Origin: Xylanimicrobium pachnodae JCM 13526 = NBRC 107786
Lineage (GTDB): Bacteria; Actinomycetota; Actinomycetes; Actinomycetales; Cellulomonadaceae
Length of the DNA: 64,000 nucleotides
Direction: 5' to 3'
Assembly: GCA_001592145.1 (NCBI GenBank)
Contig: BCWJ01000004.1
Span: 62,001 to 126,000, forward strand
Shown here: positions 61,837 to 64,000 of the stretch, one piece after another
Numbering within the stretch: position 1 is the first letter of the stretch
Layout of the letters: every line of letters begins with the position of its first letter
Translations under genes and position numbers: made by a program
Notes under the pieces: generated by a model
What the model saw: only the letters and a program-made list of their open reading frames with translations
The model's database searches: none
Told to the model about the DNA's origin: nothing

Positions 61837-62688
61837 GTGTTCGCCAACTTTCTCATCGGCCTGCGTGAGGGCCTCGAGGCGGCCCTCGTGGTCGGCATCC
61901 TGGTCGCCTACCTGGTCAAGTCCGGGCGCCGCGACATGCTGCCGCAGCTCTGGCTCGGCATCGGCGTGGCCGTCGCGATCTCGCTGGGCTTCGGCGCCCT
62001 GCTGACGTTCGGCCCACAGGGCCTGACCTTCGAGGCGCAGGAGGCCATCGGCGGCACGCTGTCGATCGTCGCGGTCGGGCTCATCACCTGGATGATCTTC
62101 TGGATGGGCAAGACGGCCCGGTTCCTCAAGGCGAACCTGCACTCCAAGCTCGACCACGCCGTCGAGGGCGGCCGTTGGGCGGTGGCCACCATGGCGCTGC
62201 TCGCCGTCGGCCGCGAAGGCCTGGAGACCGCGCTGTTCCTCTGGGCCGGTGCCAGCACCACCGGGGCGTCGACGCGGCCGCTGCTCGGCGCCGTGCTGGG
62301 CCTCGCCGTCGCCGTGCTGCTCGGCTGGCTCGTGTACCGCGGGGCGCTGCGCCTCAACCTGCGCGTCTTCTTCCGCTGGACCGGGCTCGGGCTCATCGTC
62401 ATCGCCGCGGGCGTGCTCGCCTACGGCGTCCACGACCTCCAGGAGGCCGGGATCCTGCCCGGACTGAACTCGCTCGCGTTCGACGTGTCCGCGCAGATCC
62501 CGCCGTCCTCCTGGTACGGCACCCTGCTCAAGGGCTTCCTGAACTTCTCCCCCGCCACCACCTGGCTCCAGGCCGTCGCCTGGGTGCTGTACGCGGTGCC
62601 CACGCTCGCCCTGTTCATCCGCACCGCGTTCGGCGGGTCCCCGGCCCCGCGCCCCACCTCCGCCGTTCCCGCCGCCGCCCACTCCTGA
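61837..62688 (+). CDS. efeU: Iron permease EfeU (FTR1 family)
   Basis: 283-residue inner-membrane iron permease with seven helices and both REGLE iron motifs: LREGLEAALVV near the N-terminus and VGREGLETALFLW near residue 130. Works with EfeO and EfeB to take up iron. GTG start with AGGAG 6 nt upstream. First gene of the iron-box-controlled operon. Confidence 0.96.
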   Translation: MFANFLIGLREGLEAALVVGILVAYLVKSGRRDMLPQLWLGIGVAVAISLGFGALLTFGPQGLTFEAQEAIGGTLSIVAVGLITWMIFWMGKTARFLKANLHSKLDHAVEGGRWAVATMALLAVGREGLETALFLWAGASTTGASTRPLLGAVLGLAVAVLLGWLVYRGALRLNLRVFFRWTGLGLIVIAAGVLAYGVHDLQEAGILPGLNSLAFDVSAQIPPSSWYGTLLKGFLNFSPATTWLQAVAWVLYAVPTLALFIRTAFGGSPAPRPTSAVPAAAHS

Positions 62689-62699
62689 AAAAGGTCACC

Positions 62700-63917
62700 G
62701 TGCTCCGTCAGCTTCCCCGCCTCCGCCCGGCGCTGTTCACGCTCCCCCTGCTCGGCACGGCACTCGTCGCCACCGCCTGCACCCCGAACTCCGCGGCGAC
62801 ACCGGACGGCACGGGCACGGGCCCGGCGGCCGTCACGGTCACCAGCACCGCCGACGCCTGCACGCTCTCGACCACCCAGGTGCCGTCGGGCAGCGTCGTC
62901 TTCACCGTGACCAACGACGGCGACGACGTGACCGAGTTCTACCTGCTCGCCTCGGACGGCCTGCGCATCGTCAGCGAGGTCGAGAACATCGGCCCCGGCC
63001 TGACCCGCGACCTCGTGGTGAGCGCCAAGCCCGGCGACTACCTCACGGCGTGCAAGCCCGGCATGATGGGCGACGGCATCCGCGCCCCGTTCACCGTCAC
63101 CGACTCGGGCGCCGACGTCGGCCCCACCGGAGCGCTGGCCGACCAGATCGCGGCGGCGACGGCGTCGTACCTGGCCTACGTCAAGGACCAGACCGACCAG
63201 CTCCTGGCCGGGACGCAGGACTTCGTCACCGCGGTCAAGGCCGGTGACGACGACGCCGCCCGCGCCCTGTACGCCCCCACCCGCGCGCACTGGGAGCGCA
63301 TCGAGACCGTCGCCGAGTCGTTCGGCGACCTGGACCCGTCCATGGACGCGCGCGAGGCGGACCTCGAGCCGGGCCAGGAGTGGACCGGCTGGCACCTCCT
63401 GGAGAAGGACCTGTGGCCCCCGGCCGCGGCCGACAACGGCGGCACCGCCTACGTGCCCCTGACCGACGCGCAGCGTGCCGAGTACGCCGACAAGCTGCTC
63501 GCCGACACCCAGACCCTGCACGAGCGCGTCCACGCCGACGACTTCCCCGACGTCATCGACGCCGCCGCCATCGGCAACGGCGCCAAGGGCCTGCTCGACG
63601 AGGTCGCCACCGGCAAGGTCACGGGCGAGGAGGAGATCTGGTCGCACACCGACCTGTGGGACTTCCAGGCCAACGTCGACGGCGCGAAGGTCGCGTTCGA
63701 GGGGCTGCGGGACGCCGTCGGCACCAAGGACCCGGACCTGGTCACGACGCTCGACGCCCGGTTCACCGACCTGCAGGCCCTGCTCGACCAGCACCGCGAC
63801 GGTGACGGGTTCGTGCTCTACACCGCGCTCGACGAGGACCAGGTCAAGGCGCTCGCGGCCGCGGTCGACGCCCTGGGCGAACCGCTGAGCCGACTGACCT
63901 CCGCGGTCGTCCTATGA
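62700..63917 (+). CDS. efeO: Iron uptake lipoprotein EfeO (cupredoxin + M75)
   Basis: 405 residues. Signal peptide with lipobox-like VATAC, a short Thr/Gly linker, an N-terminal cupredoxin-like domain (about 45-140) and an imelysin-type M75 domain with the HxxE motif GWHLLEKDLW (about 232). Exported metal-binding component of EfeUOB. GTG start 11 bp after efeU; the stop overlaps the efeB start. Confidence 0.94.
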   Translation: MLRQLPRLRPALFTLPLLGTALVATACTPNSAATPDGTGTGPAAVTVTSTADACTLSTTQVPSGSVVFTVTNDGDDVTEFYLLASDGLRIVSEVENIGPGLTRDLVVSAKPGDYLTACKPGMMGDGIRAPFTVTDSGADVGPTGALADQIAAATASYLAYVKDQTDQLLAGTQDFVTAVKAGDDDAARALYAPTRAHWERIETVAESFGDLDPSMDAREADLEPGQEWTGWHLLEKDLWPPAAADNGGTAYVPLTDAQRAEYADKLLADTQTLHERVHADDFPDVIDAAAIGNGAKGLLDEVATGKVTGEEEIWSHTDLWDFQANVDGAKVAFEGLRDAVGTKDPDLVTTLDARFTDLQALLDQHRDGDGFVLYTALDEDQVKALAAAVDALGEPLSRLTSAVVL

Positions 63918-64000
63918 CCGAGCCCACCCCCCAGACCGCCCCGCCCGCCGAGACCCCGCAGCACACCGGCGTCACCCGGCGCTCCCTGCTGGGCTTCGGC
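63914..64000 (+). CDS. efeB: Deferrochelatase/DyP-type peroxidase EfeB, N-terminus only
   Basis: Only the first 29 codons are in the window. They show a Tat-type signal start (TRRSLLGFG) after a Pro/Thr-rich leader, as expected of EfeB. The ATG overlaps the efeO stop by 4 bp. Identity rests mostly on position in the efeUOB operon. Confidence 0.85.
   Translation, partial: MTEPTPQTAPPAETPQHTGVTRRSLLGFG

Noticed and set aside
1-64000. CRISPR arrays, insertion sequences, prophage, tRNA or rRNA genes
   Set aside because: No regularly spaced direct repeats, transposase, integrase or structural phage genes, and no tRNA-like fold except the tmRNA ends were found by reading; short tandem repeats are in-frame coding repeats.

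Overview
The window is about 64 kb of very GC-rich chromosome (strong third-position G/C, frequent GTG starts, many ATGA/GTGA stop-start overlaps). Gene content points to a high-GC actinobacterium, most likely in the Cellulomonadaceae/Promicromonosporaceae area. Supporting evidence is the actinobacterial tmRNA tag, NnaR-type regulator, split acyl-CoA carboxylase with an epsilon subunit, class III cyclase, DUF2017/DUF3039/DUF3054 genes and FTR1-type EfeUOB. The genus is an inference. No phage, insertion sequence, CRISPR array, tRNA or rRNA was recognised.

Layout. 1-2.3 kb: a quinol-dependent nitric oxide reductase cut by the left edge, with its promoter region. 2.3-5.4 kb: a minus-strand operon clpS, DUF2017, murI, Rv1339-like MBL hydrolase, DUF3054. 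5.6-11.8 kb: a nucleotidyltransferase-like/phosphohexomutase fusion, a GH94 phosphorylase that reads as diacetylchitobiose phosphorylase, and pncB. 11.8-15.2 kb: TetR regulator and ABC exporter. 15.2-17.6 kb: helicase and DUF3039. 17.7-27.9 kb: an amino-sugar catabolic region (nagB, ROK kinase, ABC sugar importer, ROK repressor, D-aminoacylase-family hydrolase, cytoplasmic GH20 hexosaminidase). 28.0-32.4 kb: acyl-CoA dehydrogenase, EtfB, EtfA and a b-type cytochrome membrane protein. 32.5-38.4 kb: ssrA, smpB, M23 peptidase, ftsX, ftsE, prfB. 38.5-42.7 kb: a Tad/Flp-type secretion cluster. 42.8-45.5 kb: two tandem LCP proteins. 45.6-47.4 kb: SRAP protein and adenylate cyclase. 47.4-61.2 kb: a carboxylase locus (birA, accD, accE, maf, accA3-like) interrupted by a DUF885 gene, nirBD plus an NnaR-like regulator, a transporter and a hydrolase. 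61.2-64 kb: NUDIX gene and the efeUOB iron uptake operon under an IdeR/DtxR-type box, with efeB cut by the right edge.

How the genes work together. The clearest theme is chitin-derived sugar use. An importer probably brings in chito-oligosaccharides or GlcNAc. GH20 would cut them by hydrolysis and GH94 by phosphorolysis. GlcNAc would be phosphorylated by the ROK kinase, and NagB would finish to fructose-6-phosphate. No canonical NagA deacetylase is present here, so the D-aminoacylase-family protein is the local candidate for that step. GlcNAc-1-phosphate from GH94 would feed the phosphomutase fusion. A second theme is acyl-CoA oxidation linked through EtfBA to a membrane cytochrome. A third is nitrogen and NO metabolism (qNOR; nirBD with NnaR). 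Specific substrates are inferred from family resemblance and neighbourhood, not from direct tests.
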